Shown in pieces: positions 32,470 through 44,231 of a stretch of DNA of 64,000 nucleotides (positions are counted from its first letter, which is position 1; every line of letters starts with the position of its first letter). The notes beneath the pieces were generated by a model. The model was given only the letters and a program-made list of their open reading frames with translations. It was not told the origin of the DNA and did not search any database. Made by a program: the position numbers and the translations under genes. The stretch covers positions 170,256 to 234,255 of the forward strand of contig BCJX01000023.1 in the NCBI GenBank assembly GCA_001600415.1, given 5' to 3'. This DNA is from Pascua guehoae (lineage: Eukaryota; Basidiomycota; Tremellomycetes; Trichosporonales; Trichosporonaceae).

Positions 32470-32803
32470 GCGCGCAGGAGTGTGCGTGTCGGGCAAGAGG
32501 AGCAGAGATAGTGATAGGTTAAAATCGGATGTAACGCTGTAGCTATGCATCTGTCAAAGTATCCGGTCGAGGGCTCGAGGGGTTGAACAGGGGCTAAAAG
32601 GGGGGCAGCACAGAGTCACCCATGGCCTGCAGAAGCCAGACGTGCCACTGGGCCTCGTCGCACCCAGCCGGAGCCACTTCCACTTGCCACGCACGCATGC
32701 AGCACGCAGTCACGATGCAGTCACGATGCAGCCATCTACGGTGACCCGATGCAGCCTCTACCCATTTAGCCCCGACAAACTAATCCCAAACTCTCAACGT
32801 CCA
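32470..32803. other. IDH1/TIP41 convergent spacer
   Basis: 334 bp between two facing stop codons; no gene or repeat of note beyond short GCA-rich direct repeats around 32685-32730. Confidence 0.6.
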
Positions 32804-35200
32804 CTACACAGCAAGCTTCTCGAGCCCCGAGCGCGCACTCTCCACCGCACTCTCCCCCTCCGCCTTTGGCAATCGCAGCACGTCGACCCGGCGTCCGAGC
32901 CCCGGCCACGGCTTTCCGCGCGTGCGCGACGACGAGTGGTGGGCGAGCGGGGGTCGTTCGGCCTGCTCTGCGGCGGCGGGGGAAGTTCGAGCGGGGGACA
33001 CTGTCGGCGCCACAGTGGCGCGCATCGCGGCCGGCGCCGCCATTGTAGACGCGGGTGCTTGGCGCGTTGGTGCTGCGGTGGCGGTAGTGGTGCTAGTGGT
33101 CGATGGCGCCGCGGCGCGGGCAGCAATCTTGCCCAGTGTCTGGTACACAAAGTTTGCGTCGGCAAGGGGCGACAGGTCGCCAGGCTTTTGGAGGTACTGC
33201 CGTCGTCAGCTGAGTTCATTCACATCGCGCCCTTCAGCTTGTGACGCACCTTTTTCACCTCGTCGTAGTCGGCCTCGTAGCCCGATAACTCGCGGATGAT
33301 CTCGTCGGCCCCAAACGCATGGTACACGCGCACATCAAAGATGCGGAACAGGACGTGGTCGACGCGCACAAAGAGGCGCGAGAGGACAAAGAACGAGTGC
33401 GGCATGACGCGCTGGGTGTCAGTATGCGCGGATGACCTTTCAAAGCAAACTCACAATCCGGACATTCAGAATCGACTCGCCATTGTCGTGCAGCTCGTCC
33501 TCGAACAATGCAACGTCGTCGTAGAACAGGATGCGGTCAATCACCGGGTCCTGCCGCGCGAGCAGGCGCATGGGGATCTCGTGCGTTTCCGACAGTGTGA
33601 ATGTCTGTCGTCAGTGGTGTGGGAAGGGGAAGGATGCAGGAACAGAATGGAATGGCGCGGGGGCTCTGGGTGTGCGTAACAACCACGAGTAGATATCTGA
33701 GCGATACACCACTTTCCACCGGCCCGCTATCGCTCCATTCCCTTGTGATCCCACTCACACTAGGTCCAGAAACCTCGCCAGTGTAACAGCTCGAAAACGT
33801 CCAGTCGTGCGGCCGCACCGGCTTGGTGCTGAGTGGCACGTCTGAAAGTGCGGATGTCGCAGCTCTGCGGGTCAGTCGGGTGTCTGTCGAGTAGAAGGGC
33901 ATGTGACCGGATTCTTGTCGTAGCTTGATCTTCGTCGAATAGTCGTATTGTCTCCACGCTCTACCCCATAGCTCCTTTTCCCTCCGGTAGTCACTCCCAT
34001 CACTCTCCCTCGCAGCCTCCCTACGTGCCATCGAGTTGAGGCCGAGTTGAGCAGACGGACAACTGCCCGTAGTCTGTAAAACTCACGCTCACCGTCTCCC
34101 ACTGTCACGTTGCACGCTTTACCGCGCTGTCCGCCGCGAAATGACAGTGCTCAAACACAACGCTCCTCAAAAGCCTACGCAAGCGGCTCCGCCCTTACAC
34201 CCCCGGCGCAGCGCGACGTAAGGCGTCACCAGGCTGGGCTCACACCGAACCCGACATCTCCGGCTCAAGGCAGCGTACCAGTCCCGCTGTCGCAGCAATC
34301 GCGCACACTCGCTCGATCACTGGGCACCAACGTCGACGCCCAGTCGCAGGCGAGCAACTCCGCATTCCCAGCCACCACCTCGAACACCTAGAGCACCTCG
34401 CCACCTCGAGTACCATCTTCCCTCACCCCCCACCCCCACACACACCGACTCACCTTCCCTGGCTCCACTTATCCGCCACAGCCACAAGCACGCCGCCGCC
34501 CACGCGCTCCTCCCACCCCTCGCCGGTCGCGACCTGCGCGAGCGCGCCGAGCGCATCGAACCGGAGCGCCACGCCCGAGGTGTGTGTGAGGACGAGCGCA
34601 TTGTTGCCGAACGTCATTTCGGGGAGCGGGAGGGAGAGGGCCTTTTCGGCTCTGCGGCGTTAGTTGGTGGTTGTTGAGTACATTGGGGTTGAGGTGGGGG
34701 AGAGGGGAGGGGTGTACGACATTAAGGAGAGTAAGGAGAGGGGGAGAGGGGGGAGCTCTAAACGAGGAGCGAGGAAAAGTGAGAGGGGACGGGGAGGGGG
34801 GAGGAACGTGACAGCAAGGCAAACAAAGCGAACGACTGCTCTCGATGGCTGGAGGACTGACGTCAAAGTCATCCCATAGCTATGCCGCCAGCCCAAAGCC
34901 TACCCTTCACCACATCCGTCCCGTTCATCCAGTTCTGTGCCTCCTTCCTCGAGCACACGCCTCTCAATGCCACCACAACCACCACCACAACCACCACAAC
35001 CAACTCCCCCCACCCACCCCCGGTACTCACGCATCCACCTCCTTGATATTCAGAATGGGCTTTTTGGCCGTCTCGACCCTCCACGCCCCGATCGCGAGCG
35101 CCCGCCCGTCCCGCCCCTCCGTAAGTGTGTGCGCTGGCACGGGCGTGGGCGCCGCCGTCGCGTGCGCCGGGAACTTGGCTGGCGGGGGGTGTGTGGTCAT
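32804..35200 (-). CDS. TIP41: TIP41-like regulator of PP2A-type phosphatases (TOR pathway)
   Basis: Six exons (35200-35031, 34651-34454, 33864-33759, 33604-33455, 33411-33250, 33196-32804), 392 residues, phases closing. Family motifs in order: AIGAWRVETAKKPILNIKEV, LPEMTFGNNALVLTHTSGVA, VRPHDWTFSSCYTGE, ETHEIPMRLLARQDPV, LFYDDVALFEDELHDNGES, and RVMPHSFFVLSRLFVRVDHV with LFRIFDVRVYHAFGADEIIR. Tip41/TIPRL binds PP2A-family catalytic subunits and Tap42 and modulates TOR signalling. The C-terminal 110 residues are Ala/Thr/Pro-rich and specific to this lineage. Intron 2 is long (589 nt) for this window. The start is supported by immediate entry into the conserved AIGAWRVET region. Confidence 0.9.
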
Positions 35201-35505
35201 CGTCTCGGGGTGGAGGCGCTCGCTGCTGCCAGGAGGTTGAATGGGGGTTGGCGTCGGGGTTGTGACGCGTGGAACGGTGGACGAGGTCGAGTTCGAGTTC
35301 AGGTCGAGTTTAGTTCGAGTTCAGTCAGAGGTCTAGGGGGTGGGAGTGACGTACGCGCGGGAGTATTTTGGGTGGCGACGTGTGGCACTGTGGCACCCAG
35401 GCACTCCCCACTATCACCATGCTCAGCCAACAACCACCTCGCTCCTCTGATCATGCAGCGGCACAACACTAAAAAGACTGGCTTGGGAGGAAGCGAATCC
35501 TCTGC
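35201..35505. other. TIP41 upstream / tRNA downstream spacer
   Basis: 305 bp with repeated TTCGAGTTCAG words near 35285-35325 and the T5 terminator of the tRNA (minus strand) at 35475-35471. No coding sequence. Confidence 0.6.
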
Positions 35506-35593
35506 TGACGAGAGTGGGATTCGAACCCACGTCCGAAGACTGCGGAGGTAAACAACCTTAACACAGCGCCTTAGACCGCTCGGCCATCTCGCC
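35506..35593 (-). tRNA. tRNA-Leu(AAG) with 10-nt intron
   Basis: Class II tRNA. Acceptor GGCGAGA pairs TCTCGTC with discriminator A; D region TGGCCGAGCGGTCTAAGG (A box); anticodon stem CTGTG/CGCAG; loop TT-AAG-G, then intron TTGTTTACCT, then C; variable arm TCTTCGGA; T arm GTGGGTTCGAATCCCAC (B box). Anticodon AAG (read as IAG) decodes CUU/CUC. A T5 Pol III terminator follows at 35475-35471. Confidence 0.93.
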
Positions 35594-36401
35594 GATATCT
35601 AAGGATGTGTGGGGGCGGACGCGGCCCGCCGTGGGGAGGTGTTTGTGCGTCTCTTGCTGGTGTAGGGATCGAGATGGAATAAGTTGGGACGAGGTGGGAT
35701 TGAGTCAACAGCAAGTATTTCGTTATTTTCCTTGTCGTGTCGCTGGTTGAGGAGGCCCAACAAGGCGCAGCAGTAGAATGGGGGGGATATGCGTCCGCTC
35801 GTCCGTGTTACCCGCCATGTATCGTGGTCGTGGGTCTGCTGTGTGGTACGGCTTGGTTGGGACCACGACTTCGAGTGCAGTGTTGAGGCGCGGGTACACA
35901 TACAAGTGGGCATGCAGCGTCGCACAGCATTCGTGAGTTGTCAGAACTGACACATTTGCTTTGTGGCCGGGGACGATTTGAACAGGCCATTAAATGATGG
36001 CCTTACAGCCACGGCTGCCTGCACTCGTCTCCGCTTCCTAGTATGGCCCTCTGTAATGATTGGCACGCGCACTCACATGTATGTGGAGCGAATGCGCCGA
36101 GTTGTCCTCTTGACGGCTTTTAGGACATGCAAGGATAACGCGGCCCCGTCGTGCTATTACCCTCCCAGTACACACCAGCCGAAACACTTGAATCCGCAAG
36201 CCCAAACCCAGGCCCAACGCAGCCCCAGAGCGCATCGCGAGCTCATTCACTACTCCACCCTCCCACACACACCACATCACACCCTCCCCGCCCCCGCCGC
36301 TCCCATCCCCGAACGCACCCAACAAGCCCCAGCCACAACCCTGCTCAGAGGACACCGCGCCACCCAAAAAGCATGCGCTTGGGAGGAACTGAATCCCCAG
36401 T
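35594..36401. other. Spacer between the two tRNA-Leu genes
   Basis: About 0.8 kb with no recognised gene. The T5 terminator of the second tRNA is at 36370-36366 on the minus strand. The sequence just below each tRNA (CCTCCCAAGC on the minus strand) is shared, indicating duplication of a unit larger than the tRNA itself. Confidence 0.6.
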
Positions 36402-36492
36402 TGACGAGAGTGGGATTCGAACCCACGTCCGAAGACTGCTACGGGTTGACACAACCTGAAAACAGCGCCTTAGACCGCTCGGCCATCTCGCC
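36402..36492 (-). tRNA. tRNA-Leu(CAG) with 13-nt intron
   Basis: Mature arms are nearly identical to the neighbouring tRNA-Leu(AAG). Anticodon stem CTGTT/AGCAG; loop TT-CAG-G, intron TTGTGTCAACCCG, then T. Variable arm TCTTCGGA and T arm GTGGGTTCGAATCCCAC are the same. Anticodon CAG decodes CUG. T5 terminator at 36370-36366. Confidence 0.93.
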
Positions 36493-36535
36493 GAATACGG
36501 TGGAGAGTGTCGGCGCGCCGTGAGCTGCCGGCGGT

Positions 36536-36616
36536 GTTGTTGTTGTTGTTGTTGCTGTTGTTGCTGTTGTTGTTGTTGTTGTGGTGGTGGTGGTGGTAGT
36601 AGTAGTAGTGGTGGTA
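36536..36616. repeat. TTG/TGG/TAG trinucleotide microsatellite
   Basis: About 26 triplets that change stepwise from TTG (with two CTG) to TGG to TAG, lying 45 bp beyond the 5' end of the tRNA-Leu(CAG). Confidence 0.92.
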
Positions 36617-37081
36617 AGATCGAGACAGACCAATTATGCAGCACCTCACTTAGACACAGAGAATGGTACGGCTACTTGCCCGTGCCACATTCATTTTTCA
36701 CGCTGTGCAGCTCGACAACTCTGCTGCCATCTCCCAGCGGACGAGCGGGCCGCGTGTGCACTGCGTCCTGTTGGTCCGGCGTGACGATATCTCGAACAAT
36801 ACTGTTCCGTGCAGTGTTGTAATATGGTTACTGTAGCTTCCCAAGGGTTGCGAGACCCAGTCTTTGTCCAATTTGGGAATGAGCCGGAGTTGGCATAAAA
36901 TATCGGAGTGGCTCTGGGTACGGTACGACGAAGCTCAATGTACTCTGGGCATGCCATGCCTGTGGGGTTCTACTCTGTGGGATATATGGGGCGCCGTTGA
37001 TGTCCACTCACTTTTCCGGCGTTTGTCCAGTCACGTAGTAATTTCTAGTTTGGTCCTTCCTAATGCTGCCCATGTTAATAT

Positions 37082-37176
37082 CCCCCCCAACCACCGAACC
37101 CCCTAACCCCCAACCCCCCTAACCCTCTAACCCCCTAACCTCCCCTCACCTCCCTAACCCCCTAACCTACCTAACT
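37082..37176. repeat. Interstitial telomere-like tract, degenerate CCCCCTAAC repeats
   Basis: About ten imperfect copies of C(3-6)TAAC or CCCCCAAC in 95 bp. The motif matches the C-rich strand of TTAGGG/TTAGGGGG telomere repeats known from tremellomycete yeasts (recollection). Confidence 0.7.
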
Positions 37177-37794
37177 ACCAGTATTTGTAGCTCGAAACAT
37201 GATGCATTGGGCATGAAGTTGAGCTTGGAATATGGTGTATAATTTGAAGAGTTTGTAATCCGGTGTATTACAGTAGAAATATTACGTGAGTGGACGAACG
37301 CCAAAAAAGTGAGTGGACGGCAACGGCGCCCGATATATGGTAACCTAACCCATGGAGTAACATGTATCGACCTGCAGCACATTGAACCCGGGTTTAGGTC
37401 GCAGTTCAGAGAGGCAGCCTTTCATCGAGGCGGCTCAATTGTCGCTGGCACGCTGGCATGGCCCCATTGCCCCACGCCCACATGTCCATGGTATTGGCTC
37501 AACGTTTGACCCACGTGTTTACATTATTGCCAACAACGTGTGGGCCGTGTGCAGCAGACACTTGCGCCGGGTCAGGGGGGCTCAGTAAGATCACAAGGCA
37601 CCGTTTGGCTCGTCTGCCGGGAGCGATCCACACTGCAACACCAAGGCCAGCATCAACCGCCACGCAGCATGAAAAAAGTAATATAAGCACAACGTCTACA
37701 TCTGGGCGCGCAGCCGCTGTCTACCGACGCACATGTGCGCCCTACATAACAACCACTCGTCATCGTAACGTCATCACGACAAGCAAAGCATAGT

Positions 37795-39286
37795 TTACTT
37801 GAAGTTCTTGCCGTCGGCCCACTCCTTGCCGTCAACGGTAAGCTCCCACGAGCACGAGTCGTCGAAGAACTTCTTGTCGTCGGCGTTGTTGAAGGGGTCG
37901 AGCTTGGTGACGGCGTACGACTCCATGTCGGGGGCAACGTCGAGGACGAGGTGGGCGTCGTGGCCACGGAGGATGACGATACCGGTGATGATCGAGTCGT
38001 TGTTCTTGCCGAGAACACCCATCGAGCCGAAGAGGTACTTGCGCGAAGCCTCCCAGCGGGTCATGAGGCCAGTGATCTGGTTGGCCGACATGAAGGTGAG
38101 GGTGAGCTCGTCGTTGTACTTGAAGTCGATGCGCCAGATGGAGAAGCCCTCCTGGTCAAAGTTCTTGTAGAACCAGGTAAGGGCGTCGGGGGTGTCAAGG
38201 TTCGAGTACTGGCGCTTCCACTCCTCGAGGTTGAAGCTCGACTTGGGGAGCGAGTCGAGGGGGTTCTTGGCCTTGGGCTCCTCGGGGACAAGGGGGGCCT
38301 CCTCCTCCTCCTCGGGCTCCTTGGCCTTGGGCTTCTTCTCGGCCTTGGGCTTCTCAGCCTTGGGGGCCTTCTCCTTCTTGGGCTTCTCAGCCTTGGCGGG
38401 GGCCTGGTAGGTGGGCTGCTTCTCAATGAAGACAGTGTTGGCAAAGACGGACGCAATCTTGGGGTTGTTGATGACCGTCTCGACAAAGCGGACCGTGTTG
38501 GGGATCTTGGCGCGGCGCTCGGCGTCAATCAGGCCAGTGAAGGCGTTGGCAAGAGCAGACGCAACAAAGATGTCGGCAATGGTGAGGCGCTCGCCGACGA
38601 GGTAGGTGCGCTTGAGGAGAATCTTGTCAAGAGTCTCGAGGCGGCCCATGACCTGGTTGACAATGCCCTCGAAGACACCCTTGTTGTAAGGGAGGCGGCC
38701 AGCGAGGATCTTGTTGGCCATGCCGTGGGGAACAAAGATCTCCTGGTCGGCAAAGTCCTGCCACTGGCGGACCTCACCGAGAGCACGGGGCTCGGTGGGG
38801 ACGAGGTTGGCGTTGGGGGCAAGCGCCGCGACTAAAGAAGTTGTCAGCTAAAGGAACATTGGCAAAGGAATGACAACGCCTTCCAACAACAACAACTGCT
38901 CGCTAGCTTGGGTTCAGAGATACGCGGTACCACCCGCAAAAGTTTGTCGACACAAGGTCATTAAGACAGGGATAACTGAAAAGAAGTCTCATCCTTAAAA
39001 GCCGCAACACAACCACCACCACCACTCCTCGTCGTCGCAGGCACGGATACTCACAGTAGTCGGCAATGGCGCCGCACTCCTGGAGGTTCTCGCCGTCGGC
39101 ACCCTCAAAGGCCGGGAGGTAGCCGAAGGGGAACTTGGCCAGGAACTCGGGCGTCTTCCAAGCGCCGTCCTTCATGGTGAAGTTGGGGTCGGTCTCGACC
39201 TCGAGGCCGGCGTAGGTCGCGACAGCGAGGGCGCGGCGGAAGCGCGAGTTGCCCGCGAAACCGTAGAGCTTGCCAATGGGAGCCAT
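37795..39286 (-). CDS. CAM1: Translation elongation factor 1B gamma (eEF1B-gamma)
   Basis: Two exons (39286-39055, 38831-37795), 422 residues, phases closing. A GST-like N domain begins MAPIGKLYGFAGNSRFRRAL and includes FPFGYLPAFEG; a GST C domain contains VRQWQDFADQEIFVP and LTIADIFVASALANAF (to about residue 210). A Lys/Glu/Pro linker (KPKKEKAPKAEKPKAEKKPK) follows, then the conserved C-terminal domain with WKRQYSNLDT, WFYKNFDQEGFSIWRIDFKY, FMSANQITGLMTRWE and SCSWELTVDGKEWADGKNFK. It anchors the eEF1B nucleotide-exchange complex that recharges eEF1A. Strong bias for C- or G-ending codons (AAG for Lys, CTC/CTT for Leu) fits high expression. A spurious 294-codon frame runs antisense because of that bias. 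Confidence 0.96.
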
Positions 39287-40250
39287 TGTGCCTTTTCTGC
39301 CATGTTAGTGTCCATGGTGAGAGATGTGGAGTCTGCTGGAGAGGAAGGCTCACTTTTTTGGGTGGGTGGATGAAGTGATGAAAGAGAATGGAAAGGTTTG
39401 GTTGAATTAATTTTCCCAGTACCGTGTGCCGTGCCACGCCGCCCACCGACCCGAATCCGATCCCTTCCCCCTCGCCCCCAGCACTCCACCCTCGGCGTTT
39501 TAAATTTGCCTCCGAGCAAGTGGCGGGCACACCTCCACCCACAGAGTCCACTGTGGCAGGTACACCATATTGAGCTGCGCAGTACGAGTGCCACGCCGCA
39601 GGACAGGTTGCATGCTTCTCGTTGCTTGTCTGTGCGTCCAGAGTCAGGTCGAATGCTGGTCAGTGGCTCAAGTGGGATGCATGTTGAACCTGGGTTGAGA
39701 AGGCGTTTGTGGGCCAACAAGCCCTACAGAACAAAGGCACAGCACGACTTGCCATGTCCATCAGCGCTGCCTCGAGTTCATTCCTGATATGAGGTTGCTC
39801 GATTGAGGACGACAGTGGTGGGCCAGGTCGTACGGTTGACTGGCTACCCTACCTGAGACTGTTGGCTGGGAAGAGTACCTCTTGCGTGACCCTGTGGTTG
39901 AGTTAGGAGGCATGTGGCTGAGTTGCAGCTCCGTCGGGTGTAGAGGCGTGCAATGGATGACGGTTAACAGAGAATGAGAACAATGATGAGAACGAGAAGA
40001 GATCAGATGCAGCTGAGAATAGACCATAACGAGGGCGAACCAAAGCCGGATAGAGGACTCCGGATGCGTATGGTCGGGTGGCTAGCCGGCCAACTGGTGG
40101 AACACGGTGACACAATGACGTCCCTTCCGAACAGTCCAAATACACAGCTACTTGCACAGGATGTTGTGACATTATGCCTACACACACGCAACTGCACAGA
40201 ATGCCTATTATCGCCCCACAAACTACCCCATGATTGCAACACCGCAACAT
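39287..40250. other. eEF1B-gamma upstream region / NBS1 3' spacer
   Basis: About 960 bp with no recognised gene. The 120 bp before the eEF1B-gamma ATG are pyrimidine-rich on the coding strand, as expected for a highly expressed gene's leader. Confidence 0.55.
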
Positions 40251-43200
40251 CTACCCCAAGCGGCGCTTCTTCTGTACCCCCTTGAACGTCTGCGTGTTAG
40301 TCTTGAGCCCCGTTCACCCACACCAGGCACTCACCGTGTCATCATCATCGTCCTCCACCAGAAGCCTGCGGCGTGTCGACTGTGTGCCGCGGGTTAACCT
40401 CGTCTCCCCTTCCAGCGTGCTCGAGCGGCCACTGGGCGTTGGTGCTGCGGTACGGCCAGAGCGAGCACGAGTGGTGCGCGCTGATCCCGAGACGCCTGGC
40501 CCCAGAGGTGCGGTTGAGAACGGTGCGTCGTCGTCCGAGTCATCCAGTAACCGCGTCGCTTGTGTGGCTCGCTTACCACGTTGTGTGGGGCGGGTCTTGG
40601 GCGGCGGCGGCTGAGGAGTTACCGCCCGGCTCGAAGAGTCCGACACGGCGCTGCTGGCACGAGTGCTCCGCCTCGAACGCGGGGCCGCCTGCGTCAGAGG
40701 AGTGGCGCCCCGACGCCGCGTCGTGGGGGGGAGTGGGATCACGTCGTCATCGTCCTCCTCCTGGATCTGTGACAGGTGGTTGGCGCGCCGTCGGGGAACC
40801 AGCGGCACCTCCTCTTCGTCGTCGACCGAGATGGCCGTTGAACGCGGCCCAGACTGCGAGCGGCCAGTCTGGGTTGGCAGCCTCTGGCTAGCAGCTTCAG
40901 CTGTCCAGAATGCTAAATGTTAGCAAATCCACTACCCAGAGGAACTCACGCTCTCCCATTTCGGCGTTGTGCATCTGGGCAGCCAGCACCAGCGGAACTG
41001 GTTCGCGGCGAACAATGTTCTTCTGGAAATGTAAGCCTAGATTCCATGCGCACAGCCAACCTTCTTGAACTTCTTAAAGTTGGGCACACCAGCTTGGACG
41101 GGCGCCGCGACCTTTGGGACGTCCTTGCGGAACAGATCCTTGCGAACAATCTCGATAAAGTTGCCACGGAGGTCGTCGTTGAATAATTCCACCATGGCAT
41201 AATCGGGCCGTGGCGCGGCCTGTGGCTTGCGAATGCGCATCTTGTTAAACTCGGTGTTGAACTCCTCGTCCACTTCCCTGTCCTTCTTGTTCTTCGTCGA
41301 GATGGCTTGCAGGAATTCCAAGTCCTTGTCCACCTGCGTAGCTCCCTTCTGCGTACCCTTCTGCGTACCCTTCTGTGTCGCCTTCGCGCCCTTTTGCGTC
41401 GCCTTGGTGCCGTTGACGGCCTTGCCGCGCTTTGTTGGTGGTTCCTCAATCTTCTCCTCCTCTTCCTCTGGCGTCTCTTCGCGGACAGGTTCAGGAATGC
41501 GCTTTGCAGGAGATCGAGACCGCTTGGTAGGCGACGAAGGCTCCTTCTTTGATGCACCCCGAATGGCTTGGATCACAAAGTCGTTCTCCTCGTCCACCTC
41601 CATGAGCTCCGCTGGCGTCGGCTCCCGGGACTCTGACGGGCCCGTGGTTCGAAGGCGTTTCGAAACACGCTGTGGTTGACCCATGCTTTCCGTCTCCTCC
41701 CGCTTGGTCTCTTCATACAGCTGGCGTGCGTCATCCCATACCTCTTGCTGCTTCCGTTTTGCCTCATAGTGGACCGTGGTGTCGAGGTCGTTAAGGAAAG
41801 ATGACTGCGTGGCGCCAACTCCAGCCCGACGGGGAAGGCGGCGCGAGCGAGTTGCCGCAACAATACGGGGAAGGGAAGGGGCCTGTGGCGTTAGGTGTTA
41901 CAACGACGCCAGCGACATACGACTGCGTCAACCTCCATTGAATCAGGGACAATGGACGCTGTTCCACCCGACAGCTGTGTCTCTAACACATGTGAGGGCT
42001 GGGGTTGTGTCGCGTGTTGCGTCTGCTCGGGAGTCGTCGTGTCAATGTCGTCGTCGTCAATGTCAAACTTTCGCGGTTGACGGTTACCACGGCGTAGCAG
42101 CGGCTGGCCGGTTAGCAGGAAAACAACTGACGGAGCCTACCTTTTTCCGCCCTGATGAAGAAGAAGAGGGCTCAGCAGCTGGAGCTGGCGCGGGGGGTGG
42201 AGGGGCGACGTTAGCGGGTTCGTCTGGGTATGTGGAGGGAATGGCATCGGGCTGTGCTGCTGGAGGAACAGAAGGTGCGCGCGAGGTGGAACGCGAGGTG
42301 GCCCTACGAGGAAGTCGAGTGGACCGACGCGTCTCGGGAGGGGCCATTAACGGTTCCGGTGCAGGTGGAGCCAAAGACTGCACGGCTGAAGACGACGGGG
42401 CGGCCGTTGCGGGAGGTGTCTGTGTAGCTCCAGGTTTAGGGCGAATGTTCTCCAAGTACTCCATCACACCGCCAAACCTGACGGCACCCCAGACGGTGAG
42501 GGCGGACGCGAGCTTGATGCCCCCACTTGCACACGCGCCAGCAATCACAGAGTCAAAGTTGACATTCTTGGCCGCCAGTTCCTTCTTCGTCGACGGCTGG
42601 TACGTGACGAGAGTATCGCGCCCTGCCGCGCTGGCTTGAGCCAGCGACGGGCCAATGCGCGTGAGAAAGTCGTTCGCCGAGACAAGGGGAGTGGTGAACA
42701 CGTCGACCTCGTCAAAGTCGGCGCCCATGGTAATGAACCACTTCTTCTCAATAATGGGCTGGGGTCAGTTGACGTGGAGGGATTGTCATCTCACCTTCTT
42801 TGGGTTGCGGAGCGCGATGATCTTCCATTTACTGAATAGCTCGCGGTTCAAGGGGTTTGGCCTCCACGAGGTCTTGTCCTGTCGGACATTTGGGAGCGCG
42901 TCGCCCAGCTCGGGAAGGAGGTCCGGTTCAAGCAGTAAGGGAACGGTAAAGCTATCGACCGAGTCGGCGACCTTTTTCCAGCACGCCTTGAGGCGAACCT
43001 GGAGTAGCTGTAGCCACTGCGGGGAAACGATAGGGATGCCATAGCACACGGCCATGTTGCACTCGGTGGAGCTCTTGAGCACGGGGGAGATGACCGCCTC
43101 TGGCTCGTCGGCAGGGTCAAACGCTTCGTTCCATGATACGCCTGCGACGTCAGGTGGACTCGCAGAAACGACAACTGACAGTGCTTGCGCAGCGTCGCCT

Positions 43201-43793
43201 TCATCTCCTCAGTCTCGTCCTTCATCCGTTCGTATGTAAAGTGCACTGGACACCACTGTACGCTGTCCGTCAGCGGGCACAACGCGCCCGACTCACATGA
43301 ACCACGAATCGGCGCTGAGCTCAACGCCCTTGCCGGTCGTGTCGAGCTCGAGTTCGGGGACGCCCGGACCTTCCTCGATGTCATAATCATCCTTGTCGGT
43401 CGATCCGCCTTCTCCCACCTTGCGCGTGACGACCTTGAGCGCGTTGAACGTGCCATTCTTCTTTGGCTCGGCCTTCCATACCAGCACTGGTGGCTTCTTG
43501 CGCTGGGCGTCAGCTATGCAAACTCACGATAGCTCACATCTCCAGGGTTCCAGTCGCCAACTTCGAGGATGCCTTCCTTTGGACGAACGTGTCGGCTCTC
43601 AAAGCGGATATCGCTCTGCTTGTCGCGACCGACGGTGTACGAGCGCCGCTGCTCGAGCGCAAACGTAAAGTCTGAGGAAGGTCAGCGGCGGGGCACGTAC
43701 AGGAACCAGCTGCGGACATGCAGGGTGGTGGCGGGCGGGTGAGTACTCACGGCGCTGTCCATTCACTGGACCCACAGCGGTGACGAGCCACAT
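40251..43793 (-). CDS. NBS1: Nibrin/Xrs2, MRN complex subunit
   Basis: Eleven exons (43793-43751, 43671-43538, 43502-43297, 43262-43180, 43141-42795, 42758-42141, 42103-41921, 41882-41061, 41022-40950, 40912-40335, 40289-40251), 1041 residues, phases closing. The N-terminus MWLVTAVGPVNGQR leads into an FHA domain (YTVGRDKQSDIRF, SRHVRPKEGILEV). Tandem BRCT repeats follow: VLKSSTECNMAVCYGIPIVS with PQWLQLLQ, and PIIEKKWFITMGADFDEVDV. After a disordered middle comes the Mre11-binding motif NFKKFKK (about residues 806-812), preceded by PDYAMVELFNDDLRGNFIEI. The tail is acidic then basic (EDDDDDTFKGVQKKRRLG), where Tel1/ATM binding is expected. Nbs1 brings Mre11-Rad50 to double-strand breaks and activates Tel1. 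Motif set and order make the call secure despite low overall conservation of the family. Confidence 0.9.
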
Positions 43794-44231
43794 TGCTCGA
43801 GGACGCGCGTTGAAGGGTTAGACAGCGTTTGGTTTAGTTTGGTTATCAGCAAGATGCAAGAATGCGATGCGACGCGTAAAGCAACATCCCCATCCCCAGT
43901 TCGGTTCTGGGTTTGTTGTGGGTCCGTGGAACGGACATCGTGACCCTGTCCGTGTTTGCCGCCACCCACCACCGCGGCAGTGGCGCCTTGGACGCCATGT
44001 CGAGGTGTGCCTTAGCACCATCTGCACAAGACACCCACCACTCTCCACGCAACACCTACGACATCGCTCTTATCCCAAGCCTTTGCTTATTTGTTTGCCT
44101 CGCAACACGACTCTCAACTCGCTCCCACAACGACGTCTACCGCCACAATCGCTGCCACTGTCGAAACAGCCCCCTCGGCAATCCTCCCTCCACGCCGGTC
44201 TCGTCGGCCCATCTCATCTCAACACGTCGCG
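43794..44231. promoter_or_regulatory. Divergent NBS1/VPS24 promoter region
   Basis: 438 bp between two divergent start codons. No exon recognised; the right half is pyrimidine-rich and leads into the VPS24 ATG. No specific site can be named. Confidence 0.45.

Larger units (their letters stand above)
36493..37794. other. Intergenic 1.3 kb with trinucleotide and telomere-like tracts
   Basis: No coding sequence recognised between the tRNA gene and the eEF1B-gamma stop. Contains a TTG/TGG/TAG trinucleotide tract (36536-36616) and a CCCTAA-type tract (37082-37176). The part around 37190-37300 is notably AT-rich compared with the rest of the window. Confidence 0.6.

Noticed and set aside
31429..32550. 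373-codon open frame antisense to IDH1
   Set aside because: Shadow of strong third-position C/G bias in IDH1; no homology and no splice signals of its own.
37951..38835. 294-codon plus-strand frame over eEF1B-gamma
   Set aside because: Low-complexity Gly/Leu/Glu/Val translation antisense to a highly biased gene.
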